The translations under genes and the position numbers were made by a program. The notes beneath the pieces were generated by a model that worked only from the letters and a program-made list of their open reading frames with translations, did no database searches and was not told the origin of the DNA. DNA of 64,000 bases. It comes from Megalopta genalis. Taxonomy: Eukaryota > Arthropoda > Insecta > Hymenoptera > Halictidae. Position 1 is the first letter of the stretch, and each line of letters starts with the position of its first letter. The DNA lies in NCBI RefSeq assembly GCF_051020955.1, contig NC_135013.1, forward strand, positions 9,034,001 through 9,098,000, written 5' to 3'. Positions 1 to 11,699 of this stretch are shown here, piece by piece.

Positions 1-538
1 TGCAATTGAATTACATACTTTGTAATTGAATTGTAATGCAATTGAATTACATACTTTATAATTGAATATATAATGGAGTTGTATTACGTACTTTGTAATT
101 GAATATATAATGGAGTTGTATTACATACTTTGTAATTGAATATATAATGGAGTTGTATTACATACTTTGTAATTGAATTGTAATGCAATTGAATTACATA
201 CTTTGTAATTGAATTGTAATGCAATTGAATTACATACTTTGTAATTGAATTGTAATGCAATTGAATTACACATACTTTGTAATTGAGTTGTAATGCAATT
301 GAATTACATACTTTATAATTGAATATATAATGGAGTTGTATTACGTACTTTGTAATTGAATATATAATGGAGTTGTATTACATACTTTGTAATTGAATAT
401 ATAATGGAGTTGTATTACATACTTTGTAATTGAATTTTAATGCAATTGAATTACATACTTTGTAATTGAATTGTAATGCAATTGAATTACATACTTTGTA
501 ATTGAATCATAATAAGATTGAATTACTTTGTAATTATA
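1..538. repeat. AT-rich tandem array, ~36-40 bp unit
   Basis: About 14 imperfect units built on the words TGCAATTGAATTACATAC and TTTGTAATTGAAT follow one another from the window edge. Two variants alternate in blocks: one with TTGTAATGCAATTG, the other with ATATAATGGAGTTGTATTAC. The array decays after about 500 into GTAATTATAATTCC and TTAATTCTGC-like sequence that recurs at 39.57-39.63 kb. The left edge is outside the window, so the full length is unknown. Confidence 0.9.
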
Positions 539-540
539 AT

Positions 541-2636
541 TCCTTGACTAATTCAATTGTAATTCTGCACAACTCAAGCTAAAGCTGGCCATCTTGCGAT
601 CCACTTTGTAGCCAATTCTATCGCGTCACGGTAATGTACACGTTGTCTTCGGTTCAGCAACGAAACTTTTCACAAGCAGCCGCGCGACAGTCTCTCGCAT
701 GAGTTATTCTCATATTCTCACACGGTTATTTTCCACAGTAATTGGGAATAGCTGTGTTCGCGCTAGGAGTCAGCTATGAATCTTGCCAGGCCGCGCGAGG
801 AAAATCTGCGGAATGAGAAAGCCCGGCTGAAGTCGCATAAATTTCGCGAGCAAGCATTCCGACAGCGCCGTTTCTGCGTCCGCAGGATATTCCGCAAGAC
901 ATTTACCGTCGATCTAGTAGATAAATATCCATCGTTCGGTGCGCCGCGCGCACGCCGAACATCCTACGTTCTGCATCCATAAAATTCCAATCGCGTTAAC
1001 AGCGCCCATTTTTCCATGCCACCGATGAGAACGAAAGCGGCGGAATGTTGGGAACGATATTCGCTCGTTAACCGTTTCATCAACGAGATTTCGACACGTT
1101 GTTCATCTTACGCGGTTCCAATCATTTCTCGAGCTTCTTAAAATATTCTTGCAATTCGTGCATGACAGTGAACTATTATCGTATCTACTTCGCTGATTTT
1201 ATAACAAAGAGGACTAGACGATGTTTAAAGAAGATCGAGAGAATTTAAAAACATCTGTTTGTTACTTTCAACTTACTATAATCGTTAGGATAAGGAAGCT
1301 GCTTTTATCTAGCTCCTGTTTGTTGCAATTGGTGAAGAAAATTTCTATTTCAGAATTGAATAAACTTTTATCCGGACGACGGATAAAAGACAGAGAGACC
1401 AACGAACAAAGTTTTATGCGCGTCACTGTCGGATAAATATTCACTCGAATAAATGCGTGTCTAGGTAAAAATTTATAATGAGATTCGATTCGAATAAGAA
1501 TTTATTCATGCGGAAAATAATTGATTTGACTAAAAATGATAGAACAAAAAGTGTTTTTTTCATAGCTCATCGATTCGTTTCTTCCATATTACTTTTTCGA
1601 ATTGTTGGAATAAAGAATTGTTCGAATTATCCGAATGAAAAATTATTCGAGAAAATTCGAGAGAGAGAGAGAGAGAATAATATTCAACTCTGCTTCAGAT
1701 GAATCACGCAGTAAGCCAAACATTAAAAAAGAAGATACATAAAACAGTTCGCCAAAAGAATTTATCATGATTCAGCTAAAAGGCGTCGTTGAACCGAAGC
1801 TCGGAGTATACGTTGAACGAAGCGTTATCGCACTAAACTAAAAAAAAATGTGTCCCGCTGCACTGCATATCCCACCGCCAGTAATCTTCTGCAAATAGGA
1901 ACGATATTTTGTTTCCTCGGAGCCCTCATTAGAGGAGGAAATCTCCTGCTCCGGAATGGCAAGCTTTCCGCCTGATCCCGTCGCCGACAGTTTTAAGATC
2001 GACCCGGCGGCGCTCGTTTTCGTCGATTAAGGGAGGTTCTCCGAAACCGTGGCCGTACGCTGATCCGAAAAGATCGAGCGTTTGTCAGTTCGAACGACAG
2101 ACGGTATAAGGAGCTGGTTCGTTGGGCCCGGCCATAACATCGAAATGCTCATAATCCCCGAAAAGAGAAGGCCGACGGGAACGAAACGTTTTAATCCGTA
2201 AACACGTCGTTCGTCGACGACGATACCGCCCTCGGGCCTCGGGCCCGGCCGATCTCGCGGGCGACCATAATCTCCTCCGCTGCGGCCACGCACACGCGCC
2301 CCATCGAACTCTGCGCCTCGAACCATCCTCGAACCGACTCTGAACAGTTTTCGCAAGACCGTGGATCTTTATGCGGAATAAAAATTATCTAAATTTATTG
2401 TAAGAAACGTAAGTTTGAGACGCGAATGTCTTTCCTCTTCTCGTACTTGTAACAAACTGAAAAAATGCAACAGTGTCGTAAAATTCGCTGTCAATTTATA
2501 ACCACCTTGAAACCGTTGCCCAAAATGCTGGCAACAATTCACAACTTTATACGATTTTTATGAAAATCGGTACGCTTATGTTTTCAATGTTGCTGCAATA
2601 AATGATAAATCAGACTATACTGGGATAAGCCTGATT
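541..2636. other. No gene recognised; mixed-composition DNA
   Basis: CpG-rich at about 640-1000 and 1970-2350, AT-rich elsewhere, with a short GA run near 1660-1676. The longest frame is 109 codons on the minus strand (2027-2356). It is Arg/Gly-rich and shows no domain. I see no splice-bounded exon or RNA gene. Confidence 0.6.
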
Positions 2637-2822
2637 TTTAACTTATTTTTTGCGAATGCCAATAATATTCTAATATTTTTCTATGATTATGCAATTAGAA
2701 TATAATACGGTGCTCTTAATTTCAACATTTTTAACTTGTTTTTTGCGAATGCCAATAATTTTCTAATATTTTGCTTTGATCATGCAATTAGAATATAATA
2801 CGATGATATTAATTTCAACGTC
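2637..2822. repeat. Tandem duplication of a 93-bp AT-rich unit
   Basis: Two adjacent units (about 2637-2729 and 2730-2822) share the words TTTTTTGCGAATGCCAATAA and GCAATTAGAATATAATACG at a constant offset of 93 bp. They differ at scattered positions, so the duplication is not recent. Confidence 0.8.
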
Positions 2823-4690
2823 TTTAACATTGTTCGCAAAGAGCGTTGACCGATAGCTCAAACTCGAAGATCTTGAAATTGGGCAAAAAACGTGCATTTT
2901 CGTTTCGCTATTATGGTTGACATCTTACTCTACCATTATATTATAATATGACAACGACTTGGGACATATTGAAGAGAGAAGTTATATTTTGCGTCACTTA
3001 TGCACCATCATCTTTATATAACATATATTTTTATTATATTATATATAAATGATAATTATTTTTAAAATAATTAATTCAGTACAAATTAATTTAATTTAGT
3101 ACAAATAAGTGTATATTACCTACGTAACAATTTTTGTCCACTTGTAAAACAATCGACCTTTTCATTTTTGTCCCATTTCCTAAGAAAATCCGACCACCGC
3201 GCGTCGCGAGAAGAGGATGAAACCGAATTCCGTAACCGAGCCCGATCAAACGGATTCCGGTGACTCGAAAACTCCGGATCGACCGGCGCGAGTCGGTCTC
3301 GACCGGCGGAATTAATGGCAACCGCTCGAGGGTGTGCGTTAAATTTGGAACAAAGCAGCCACCGACACTCGCCGCACACCCGGGCGTTAATTTATGCCCG
3401 GCCGTCGGTGAGCTTAGAGTCGATACCGAATTATCTTCGCCATCGGGTCGCTCCGGCTGCTTTTCGCGGCAGAATTCCTATCGTCATTTATTTAGCTCGC
3501 TCTGAAAAGCTTTGATCTTCTTACCGAGCGCGAAGAATTACGATCGAAGTTTATTCGATAAACTACTCTAATAGGTATTCCGATTAAATTGAATAACGCA
3601 ATCGGAGCACCGCTCACAGGTACGGCAATTCCGACCCATTTATTTGAGAAAACCGAGATTGCCGCGACCTTCGCCGACAAATTGGCGAAGATCGAGGGAC
3701 GAACCCTTTCACCTAATTTCATCCATTATCGACCAAGTACCCTTCAGCAAGGACACGTCCCTACGCGGACACGTGTCTGCGTTTGCAATCTCGTATCCTT
3801 GCCTGCTCGTGCTAATATTTTCTTTCTATTTGCAGTTGGCCACACGAGCAATTTCAACACTCTCGAGCAATTTTAACGGGACTGCCAATTATAGTTACGT
3901 AAACGATTTTCCGGAATAAGCCTGGAACTATTTTTTATTTATCGCGCGAGAATTTGAGGAAATACGAAATCCAGGATCACGTAACGTAAATTGACATGAA
4001 AGGGCAAACAATTGTTGCTAAAAATTATTTTCATTAATTTCAGCAAACGCGAGCCGAAGTAGACATATGTGACTTTTTTTAATCATTTCAGCGAGTTGAA
4101 AATAATACAATGTTCCCGAAATTATTTTAATAGCTTCAGTGTCTCCGGTTTCATGTTTCACATCTGTCATAAATGCATAATATCCGACGTCATCAGGATA
4201 TTCCCAAATTAGTAAATGCAAGTAAATTTACGTAGAGACGTTGCAAACTTGCCGAGTTAATGGACGACGATTACGTGAATTTTGAAATAATTACATCAAC
4301 CCATTCGCGAAAGTGAACGCTATAGCATTCATTTCCATTGCGACGCGAAATAACGCGAATGCTCTAATATGTCAATTTACAAGCCACATTCGATTACAAT
4401 TCGGTCGTTGAAATTTTTACCGTTCACGAACGTGTTAACATATACGTATACGAATACGCATGACTCGTCCGAAGTTGCGTGGGGCCGCCATAAAGCGCGG
4501 TGGACGGTTAAAATTCTATCACGAGATCCGAGAGGATCCGGTATTCTCCGAGAGCTGCAGAAAATTCGGAGATCGAGTAATAAGCCGCATATCGCAGACG
4601 TTGTTCCCGCGAAGAATTCGGACGACTACAAAATTCCCCGAAGGGCTGCCCGTGAGGAGTCGCGGCAACCGAGGCGATCATTAGCGACTG
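2823..4690. other. No gene recognised
   Basis: AT-rich to about 3110, then CpG-rich between 3190 and 3760, then mixed. Several overlapping frames of 66-109 codons occupy the GC-rich part on both strands, as expected by chance there. None has a recognisable motif. Confidence 0.6.
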
Positions 4691-5950
4691 CCCAATGACC
4701 GGGGATCACCGTTCAGCCCCCCGCGAGCCGAGCGTGCCAGGGCCCCGCGGAACATCTCAATTTGGGATTCGTGGGCCGACGAATTCCGTCGGAAAGCCCG
4801 CGACTCCCGCGGCGTGTCCGCGTCATCGTAATCCCGCGTTCAAGGTGAGCCCGCCGGGTGGGTTCGGGGCAGCTCGGCGATTCGGGTCCCGACAAAAGGT
4901 GCCGAGAGAAAGAGAGAGAGAGAAAGAGAGGGAGAGAGAGAGAGCCGAACGGCAGAAATCGGCGGCTGATGTGTGCCCGATCATGGCAAAAGCAAACACA
5001 CGTATCGTCTACCGAGGCGGTAGGGTGGTCAGAAGACACGTATCGCTTAGGGAAGAAGAAAGGAGACGAAGGAAGAAGGTCGGTGGTACTTGTAGCCAGC
5101 CGGGGTATAAAGGTTAATGAGCGCGCAGGCGCAACCTATTATTTCAGTCGGTTGGGTTCCTGCCCCCTCCCTGTTTTCTGCTGTTCGTCGTCCCTCTCGG
5201 TCCCTCCTACGGCCCTCCGCCGCTCGTCCGTGTTCCTCTCTACGACTCCGGCTCTCTTCGTCCCGCGTCAGTCGAACCGCCGAGGGCGGCACGAACCGAT
5301 GGAAAGACGGAGAGGAAGAGAGGGACAGAGAGGGAGCGAGCAGGAGGCTGTGGGAGCGAGAGGGACGGGCAGAGACAACGAGCCGGCCGAGTGGTAGGAA
5401 TCCGAGCGAGAAAGAGGCGATCCCGCCGCGGAGGAGGGGGCAGCCAGCGTTCCCAGGAGAAGGGAGAAGTGGCAGACCTTGAGCTGCCACGAAGCTCTGG
5501 ACGTCTTCATCCTGCCTCAAGCTGTGCTCCGAGAGAGACGGAGAGGAAGGGAGAGAGAGAACCACGCGATCCAGCCGCTTTCTCTCTTTCGCCCTCCCGC
5601 TCTCTTTCGCTCGTGCACCGACGGAGTTTCACGAAATCCTTTAAATTCGTACGTACCGCGGATTGGCCGGCGTCAAAGGATGCCGGCTTTGATCAACGGG
5701 ACTCGGGCCGCCAGCGGCGACCTCGAGAAATCGCGTGATCCGCATGCTTCCCCTGGACACACGCTTTCTTGACGTTTCGGGTCTCTCGACGCTGCTCGCT
5801 CCTCCGTCTCTCTTAGATCGCTAGACGGGCTCGACGCTTTTTTAGAAAGCTGCGCAGACTTCAACTTCTGCATGAATTCTTCCCGGTATGCCGGCTCGGA
5901 CGAAGGATACCTCCTCGAGGTGCCTTGCAACATGCACGCTTCGTGCAATC
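4690..5950. other. CpG-rich block with GA tracts, no recognised exon
   Basis: Strongly CpG-rich with purine tracts, notably the imperfect (GA)n at 4903-4944 and G/A-rich stretches at 5300-5480 and 5535-5560. Frames of 140-179 codons exist on both strands (4695-5117, 4858-5397, 5047-5565). They overlap antisense to each other and are dominated by Arg/Ser/Glu from simple sequence, so I do not call them genes. This composition resembles the promoter or first-exon region of an insect housekeeping or developmental gene, but no coding continuation is visible. Confidence 0.45.
5106..5150 (+). promoter_or_regulatory. Weak core-promoter candidate (TATA plus initiator)
   Basis: TATAAAG at 5106-5112 is followed by a TCAGT initiator at 5144-5148. 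The spacing from the TATA start to the initiator A is 40 bp, longer than the usual 30-33, so the pair may not work together. GA repeats 160 bp upstream would suit GAGA-factor binding. The evidence is positional only. Confidence 0.22.
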
Positions 5951-6080
5951 ATCCCTAGAGACGCGAGACTTCGCGCGATGCAGAAAGTTGCTCGTAGGAA
6001 CTTCGAAACTTTTCCGAAGTTGTCGGACTTCGTTGCCTCGTGTTTTCTCAGATGTCGGTGAAGCAATCATTTTATCCTGG

Positions 6081-6510
6081 TGTGGCGGACCAGACGTAAA
6101 AAGACACGTCCTTCAAAAGCGGGGTGTGCATATGCCTTTTTCGGGTTTTCCCGACGCAAGGCGTACACACCCCAATAAAACAATAAAAACGTTGGGACAC
6201 AGCTTCGGACCATAGGTCCCGGATCACCCCGGTCGGAAAATCTTCGGGAAAGGCCTTCGCCCTTCCCAAGGACTTTCCCTTACCAATAAATACGAGGACC
6301 TCTCGACCGAGAGAAGTCAGTTAGCAAGTTCTCCTCCGACTCTCAACGTGTCCATATTTCTGTCTCATCCGTCACTCGTTTACCTTTACCTTCTACACAC
6401 TGTACCTCATCGCCTTTTGTTACAAGTTATATTAAAGTTCTCGTTATATAAAAACCAAAAAAACTCTCTCGGATTATTTTATATAAACCGTCGCAGTAAC
6501 CCCTGCGACA
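6081..6510 (+). mobile_element. Probable solo LTR (430 bp)
   Basis: The segment starts TGTGGCGG and ends CTGCGACA, giving TG...CA termini. It carries LTR parts in the expected order: a TATA-like ATAAATA (6286-6292), an initiator TCAGTT (6317-6322), an ATTAAA polyadenylation signal (6431-6436), then about 75 bp to the end. The last 20 bases form a short hairpin (CGCAG with CTGCG). I found no second copy, no polyprotein and no clear target-site duplication (CTGG on the left, AACTGG on the right). A solo LTR of a BEL/Pao- or gypsy-type element is the best reading, but the family is not certain. Confidence 0.5.
6286..6351 (+). promoter_or_regulatory. Core promoter inside the putative LTR
   Basis: ATAAATA at 6286-6292 lies 33 to 27 bp before the A of the initiator TCAGTT (A at 6319). 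ACGTGT at 6346-6351 sits at +28 to +33 and matches the insect downstream promoter element at five of six positions. This TATA-Inr-DPE layout is typical of insect retrotransposon promoters. Confidence 0.45.
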
Positions 6511-7060
6511 AACTGGGTTCGACGATTAGGATTACCCATCGGGCATATTTACGAGGAGACGGCGGGTCTTTGGGCAAAATAAAAAGTGTCCGCGTCGATC
6601 GTAAGCAGCGAATTAGGAAGTTTCTTTCTTCCGTTGCAATCTAAATCGAGCACTAAACGTGACAAACTTGTGTTACTTTATAACAAGGACAGGACTTAAT
6701 TTATCGAGACCCGTCGTTGGTATGCTTGAATTAAGAAATCTTTTGCTGCATGTCCTATATTTCTTTGACTCGTTCCTGTGATGCACGCATAAAATCTGGC
6801 CATAAATTATTAGGTCGCTCAGTATGAAATTCGTAGAATTTTGTGTGTAAAATTATACGTACAATATTCTGTAAACTAAGCGGTATTTAATTAATCCTTA
6901 GCACTCTGTTGGCTCCGCTAGGGAGACATCCGTCATTTGTTCCGTAAATCCGAAGGCTCTGCTGCGGAGCCCAATGTTTTTAGCACGATTACACCGAAGA
7001 TGCTATGTTTTTGTCGAAGTTGGCAATTGTTATTTGTAGTGAAAACGTGCTCAGCGTGTG
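6511..7060. other. No gene recognised
   Basis: Mixed-composition sequence right of the putative LTR. It may include a remnant of retroelement internal sequence at 6511-6640, but there is no primer-binding-site match that I trust and no coding frame. Confidence 0.5.
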
Positions 7061-7220
7061 TACCATTACGATTATAACATTTTTTGCCCATTTCTATACT
7101 TAGCAACATAAAATGAATAAAATCAAACGCTTTCGCAAGGACGTGTGATCATTTCCGCTTAAAATAAGACTTCCTTTATCTCGGGCGTTTTGCTCCAAAA
7201 ATGTGCCGGAGTTGCCGGTA
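7061..7220. repeat. 160-bp direct repeat, copy 1
   Basis: Starts TACCATTACGATTATAAC and ends AGTTGCCGGTA. It matches 7596-7755 with only a few substitutions and no length change. The copies are 535 bp apart. The interval between them contains a piece of a fold-back MITE (7221-7290). Confidence 0.85.
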
Positions 7221-7290
7221 GTGATATTTTTCAGAAAAACGCTGTTCAACTTTATTTTAGAACGTCCGAAGAATATTTCCTAATTTTTAA
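7221..7290 (+). repeat. Fragment shared with the interior of the 33.5-kb MITE
   Basis: GTGATATTTTTCAGAAAAACG and the following ~60 bp match 33801-33868, which lies near the right end of the CAGGGTGTCCCA element at 33520-33934. Here the terminal repeats are missing, so this is a truncated relic. Confidence 0.7.
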
Positions 7291-7595
7291 TTTAATTGCA
7301 TTATTAATCGAGCCGATTCCAGTGAAGATTAACGATAAAACAATTCCGGCAAACTCGCGCAAAAGATATTTTTGTTTCGATAATTCCGTATCCAAATAGA
7401 ATTCAACGGACGATTCGCGATGCTAATTTTACAATAAATCGCGTCAAAGAACACGAGGGATATATTTATTTAAGGACTGCGAAGAATATCATTGATAGTA
7501 AATTTACCCATTTCGATGTGGATGCATTTGCTGCTTGGAAATTTCGGTCACAATTCACGATGTCGATGCACCGACCTCGCACAATGTTAAGTAGA

Positions 7596-7755
7596 TACCA
7601 TTACGATTAAAACATTTTTTGCCCATTTCTATACTTAGCAACATAAAATGAATAAAATCAAACGCTTTCGCAAGGACGTGTAATCATTTCCGCTTAAAAT
7701 AAGACTTCCTTTATCTCAGGCGCTTTGCTCCAAAAATGTGCCGGAGTTGCTGGTA
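7596..7755. repeat. 160-bp direct repeat, copy 2
   Basis: Same orientation and length as 7061-7220. After its last base the sequence diverges (GGTAGTACTCGAG here, GTGATATTTT in copy 1). It could be the remains of a segmental duplication or of long terminal repeats that lack TG...CA ends. Confidence 0.85.
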
Positions 7756-7793
7756 GGTAGTACTCGAGAAACGCGTGGAACTCTAAGGATTAA

Positions 7794-8034
7794 CACGTTC
7801 CGTGCCGAGCTTTTTTTACTCGAATCTTCACACTTTGATATTTTACTAAAACTTGATGTATTACGTGTAATTATTAATTCTCGTACACATAACAACGTAA
7901 CAAAAACTTATCAACGCCCATTCTTGCGGTGGAAATTGATTCTTCGGTTCTAAATTTCTTGTAAACAATTTGTTCAGTTCACTAAGTAAACATGCAAGCG
8001 TGTACCATCGATGGTACACGTGGCACGGAACGTG
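7794..8034. mobile_element. TTAA-flanked MITE, 241 bp, family with CACGTTCCGTGCC ends
   Basis: TTAA at 7790-7793 and 8035-8038 flanks perfect 13-bp inverted termini CACGTTCCGTGCC. A palindrome GTACCATCGATGGTAC lies just inside the right end. A second copy of identical length is inverted at 52870-53110. It has no coding frame. TTAA target duplications and 13-bp ends point to mobilisation by a piggyBac-type transposase. Confidence 0.9.
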
Positions 8035-8038
8035 TTAA

Positions 8039-9242
8039 TAACTAATAAATGTATCTTATCGAATCTGAACAATCGCGAACTAAAAAATTAGCGACCCGTC
8101 GTTTCGACGGGTTTCGTAAACCTAGCGTTGGGAACGATTTCGCGGGTTCGTAAGAAGTCGATGCAAAGAGCATAATCCCCGACGACGTATTTTATCGCAA
8201 CGTCCCAACAAAGAACAAAGCCTCCATTGAGACTTTTCGGCGCGGGAAGATCCGCTTCCCCTGTGTACACCAAACATTTCTCCGAACTCCTAATCAGCGC
8301 GTCCATTGTGCCCGGTCACGTCGCTCGAGCGGCCCTCCACGTGAAATTTCACGCGCGACGCCGCGTCTAGCGGCTCGCTGGGCAAACCGTGCGCCACCCT
8401 CTGTCTCTCTGTTTGTCGCCGGGTCCACGCGTTCCGCCGCGTCCGTCGAGATCCGTCGAGATCCGTAGAAGGCGTGTACGCGCACGTCAGCCGGGCAAAA
8501 CGTATCTATTCGAGGGAGCGACGAGAATGGACGCGTATCTCTGCACGCGAGCAATGCCATTGTGTTCCCCTCGCGGCGATCGGGGGAGGGGGGGGGGGAC
8601 ACATCCTCGACGTTCCTCGGCTGCAACGACGCGTCGACGTTACAAAAGGGCTGGGTCGAGATAGGTCAACCGCGAGTACGTATTCTGGTCCTCCGAGCAC
8701 GGGGCCCGTGCGTGCACGTGCACGCCGGTGTTTAGAGCGTTTTCGATGAGAGATCCATGCTAGGCGCTTGACGGACAACCGGTGGGAAGATATAGAGGAG
8801 CCCGTGGGCCTCGCGTGGGAAACCCGACCCGATATATTTCAGATTCCTACGGGCCCGAGCGAACTTTTCGTTCCGGCGAGAACGCTGTTCGCACTCGACG
8901 AGTTGACAACTGATGGGTTAATGTTTGCACTGGCCACAGCTCCCCGGGCTGTGATGTAACGATTGGGAAACGGAGCACGAACAACGTGTTTCCACGGTGT
9001 ACATTGTTAACCGAAAGTTACACTGTTCCCGAGTCAGGAGTCCCGATTAGAAATCTTAGACCCAATCGGAGGATACGTTTTTCTTTTTTTTGGAAATGAG
9101 AGAAAAATATTGGTTGAACGACGCAAAGCTGAGAAGTGTAGAAGATCGATAGCAGTTTCTCGATATCATCCCTTTCGGGACGAGGATTGTTTGTAGCTCC
9201 AAAACTGTTTTACCGAAAGAAATCAGATTACCTGTCAACGAC
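8039..9242. other. No gene recognised; CpG-rich with a G run
   Basis: CpG-rich DNA centred on 8290-8760, with an interrupted G run at about 8583-8600. A 110-codon minus-strand frame (8294-8626) and overlapping plus-strand frames are Arg-rich and unrecognisable. Confidence 0.55.
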
Positions 9243-9246
9243 TTAA

Positions 9247-9445
9247 TCCTTTGCACTCGAATGGCGTCTATGAGGCGACTCTAAAAATTGTTACACTATT
9301 TTCAAAAGAATGTTCGCGTTATCAAATTTGTCTGTATTCGATAAATTGATAAGTAATAGAAGCAATCATAACAAATGGAATTACGTACTGTAGGTTAAAA
9401 CAAGTGTCTTCATTTTCGAGTTAAAATAGCCTCGAGTTCAAAGGG
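9247..9445. mobile_element. TTAA-flanked MITE, 199 bp, CCCTTTGCACTCGA family
   Basis: TTAA at 9243-9246 and 9446-9449. The left end is TCCTTTGCACTCGA and the right end, inverted, is CCCTTTGAACTCGA: two mismatches in 14. The interior shares GGCGACTCT with the 18.27-kb copy and TGTTA-rich sequence with the 55.36-kb copy. No coding capacity. Confidence 0.8.
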
Positions 9446-9449
9446 TTAA

Positions 9450-11226
9450 ATAATTATATATAATATATATAATCGTTTGTTACGTATACCATCGAATTAT
9501 ATACTTGCAGCTTGTCGAATAAAATGTACAGTCCTGGCGTCGTCAATGTGTCGGCATATTCGTCCTCGAAGGGTTAAAAATCCTTTTCAATACGAAAGTT
9601 ATTAGCGAGAACTAATCTTACCCTTAACTTAAAGGGGTAAAACGTTCGAATTCTTGAATACGTGCAAATGCGAGAACAAGATTTCATCGAAAAGTTATTA
9701 ATAAAAAAAAAATATTCTTCGGAATATCGCGCCTGCGATTTCATCCGCGCAAACGGGTCGCTCGGTAAATAGTCCGGCGCACCCCGAATTCCCACTAAAG
9801 AATCGTTTTCTCGAAAAAACGCTCCCCACGGAGAAAAAAAGTCAACGTATCCCGAAAAAACGTTCGTTTCATCCGCGGACGCGTCGTCCAAGTTTTTCCG
9901 ATCGCCCGAGCAAAGGTGAACCAGGATTCCCGTTTCGAAGGGGACACCCTGTACGTCGTCCTCTCCCTTCTGGATCGCGGATCAGGTCGGTTCCTTTTGT
10001 GAGCGCGATACACGTCACAGGACGCGGTGCATAGGGGCAAGGGTGCCAGAAGAGGGTGAGATTTAATGCAGTCTCCCCGTTGCCCCCACCGCGCGGCCGT
10101 CGTTTTGCTCTCTTCGCGCGACCTCGGAGTCGCTGCACGCATCCTCCTCCGGCTCGCTCGATCCGCTTTTGTGGCAACCGTTAAATTGGCTCTTCGGGGT
10201 GCGCATCTGTCGCTAATACCACGGCCGACGCGGCTCTGTCCGGCCCGTAAAAATACGTTTGCCGCGGGTTTCCTCGCCGCTCCCTCTCGAAAATAGAACC
10301 CGCGTTCTTAGGCCCCCGGGACCTGTCAAAGTTGATTTCCCGGCACGATATTACACGCGACGCGACAACCTCGCCCGAAACGACGTTTAAGCCCCCCTAA
10401 GAGCGCGTTCCGCGCGTCTCGCTCGACGTCCGGGCACCGGGAACGATTTAAGATACCTATCGAAGCCGTTTCGAAGCCGAGAAGATTTACGCGACGACTG
10501 TAAATCATCGACGTCCGCTTTCAATATTCTCCGTTTGACGGACACCATTTTTGTACGGGCCGAGAAATGCGCGCCTCGCGGGTACTTAACAAACTCTGTC
10601 GTTATCTCCGAAGTTCACGATCCCGGGCTATTTAGTCGACTGGTCGCCAATCAACGTCGACGATCGGAAAAATCTCCGAAATAAATGGTTCCTTTTAGGA
10701 TTCGTCCGATTAATCGACCGTTCAGCCATCGACGGTTATTAATAACGGTTAGTTGGTATCATAGAAGACCGAGAGAATGAGTTTAATTATCCCGGACAGC
10801 GATGACCCAACGAAAATCCACGGCTCTCGCGTTACATACGTTTTAATTAGCCGTTCTAGTATATCTTCGATTCGCATCGCAGCTCCGCAGGGTCAACGCC
10901 GTCAGAGAAGCTAGGTCATCCCCTTTGCTCAGCTGCAGCTAAGAACTAGTTAATTACCATTGAGGCACTTCTTCTTCCCAGCACGATCCGCGTTTAATCC
11001 GTGGATCTTGCTGCGATCAATTTTATCGCGATTCGGTATCCGTATCGACGATCGTTCGCGTTTAGCAATTCTGCGAAGCGAGGGCGGCGCGTTAAATTCA
11101 TAAGTAGACGGCGAATCTTTGCGCGAAACAACAATTTTCCGCGTCGTCCGCAAAACGAACGAGCCAAGCATAATTTTCTTTCTTTCTCTAATCGTTTTAG
11201 CAAGATTAGATTGGTACACCGGTATA
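9450..11226. other. No gene recognised; one isolated TTAA-element-like end
   Basis: AT-rich at the start, CpG-rich from about 9720 to 10700. CGTCCTCGAAGGGTTAA at 9562-9578 reads, inverted, as TTAACCCTTCGAGGACG, like the termini of the 43774-44057 element, but no partner end is visible. Frames up to 115 codons are present on both strands with no domain. Confidence 0.55.
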
Positions 11227-11423
11227 CAGTAATGTCTCCCTTACCGACGCTCAGATTGTCCACAAAAATGGACAATTTGGGAAGAGGCGATACGATTGTT
11301 TTTATAGTTGTTGACAATTCGTAACTATAAAAATGAACCGCAAGGATCGAATAACTGTATCTTCTCTACCTAAATTGTCCATTTTTGTAGACAATCCGAG
11401 CGTCAATTAAAGAGACATTACTG
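11227..11423. mobile_element. Hairpin MITE, CAGTAATGTCTCC family, copy 1
   Basis: Flanked by TA (11225-11226 and 11424-11425) and palindromic along almost its whole length. The left arm runs CAGTAATGTCTCCC...TTGTCCACAAAAATGGAC...GATACGATT; the right arm is its imperfect inverse, ending ACATTACTG. The centre is TTTATAGTTGTTGACAATTC. TA duplications with CAGT ends suggest a Tc1/mariner-mobilised MITE. No coding frame. Confidence 0.88.
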
Positions 11424-11425
11424 TA

Positions 11426-11611
11426 CAGTAATGCCCCCGCTCGGATTATCCACAGAAATGGACAATTCTGGGAGAGGAGATGCGATTATTCGAGGCTTAT
11501 ACCTCGTTTTTATACTTACCGAATGTCAATGACTGTAAAAAACGAGGACGCAGTTTGCGTACATGTCCATTTTTGCGTACAATCCAAGCGTCAGTTAGGG
11601 AGACATCACTT
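11426..11611. mobile_element. Hairpin MITE, copy 2, abutting copy 1
   Basis: Begins CAGTAATGCCCCC immediately after the right TA of the previous element, so the junction reads CTGTACAG. It has the same arm words (ATCCACAGAAATGGACAATT on the left; TGTCCATTTTTGCGTACAATC on the right) with more mutations. The right terminus has decayed to GGGAGACATCAC. Confidence 0.8.
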
Positions 11612-11699
11612 AGTTTCTTTTAATCTTTTCAGATTTCCGTTTCAGCCATCCATTTTTGCCATAAATGCAACAAATCCGCAGTCTATTCATAAGTTGCGC

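Noticed and set aside
1..538. CRISPR-like array
   Set aside because: Units are contiguous and variable with no unique spacers; composition and context are eukaryotic.
4858..5565. Frames of 172-179 codons on both strands
   Set aside because: Antisense to each other and dominated by Arg, Ser and Glu from purine/pyrimidine tracts.
6511..6535. Primer-binding site after the putative LTR (AACTGGGTTCGACGATTAGG)
   Set aside because: Begins near TGG but does not look like the complement of a tRNA 3' end.
8580..8601. G run as a G-quadruplex
   Set aside because: A single interrupted run without four separate G tracts of suitable spacing; noted only as composition.
9562..9578. TTAA-element right end (inverse CCCTTCGAGGACG)
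   Set aside because: No matching left end within about 1 kb; may be a relic, so not listed as an element.
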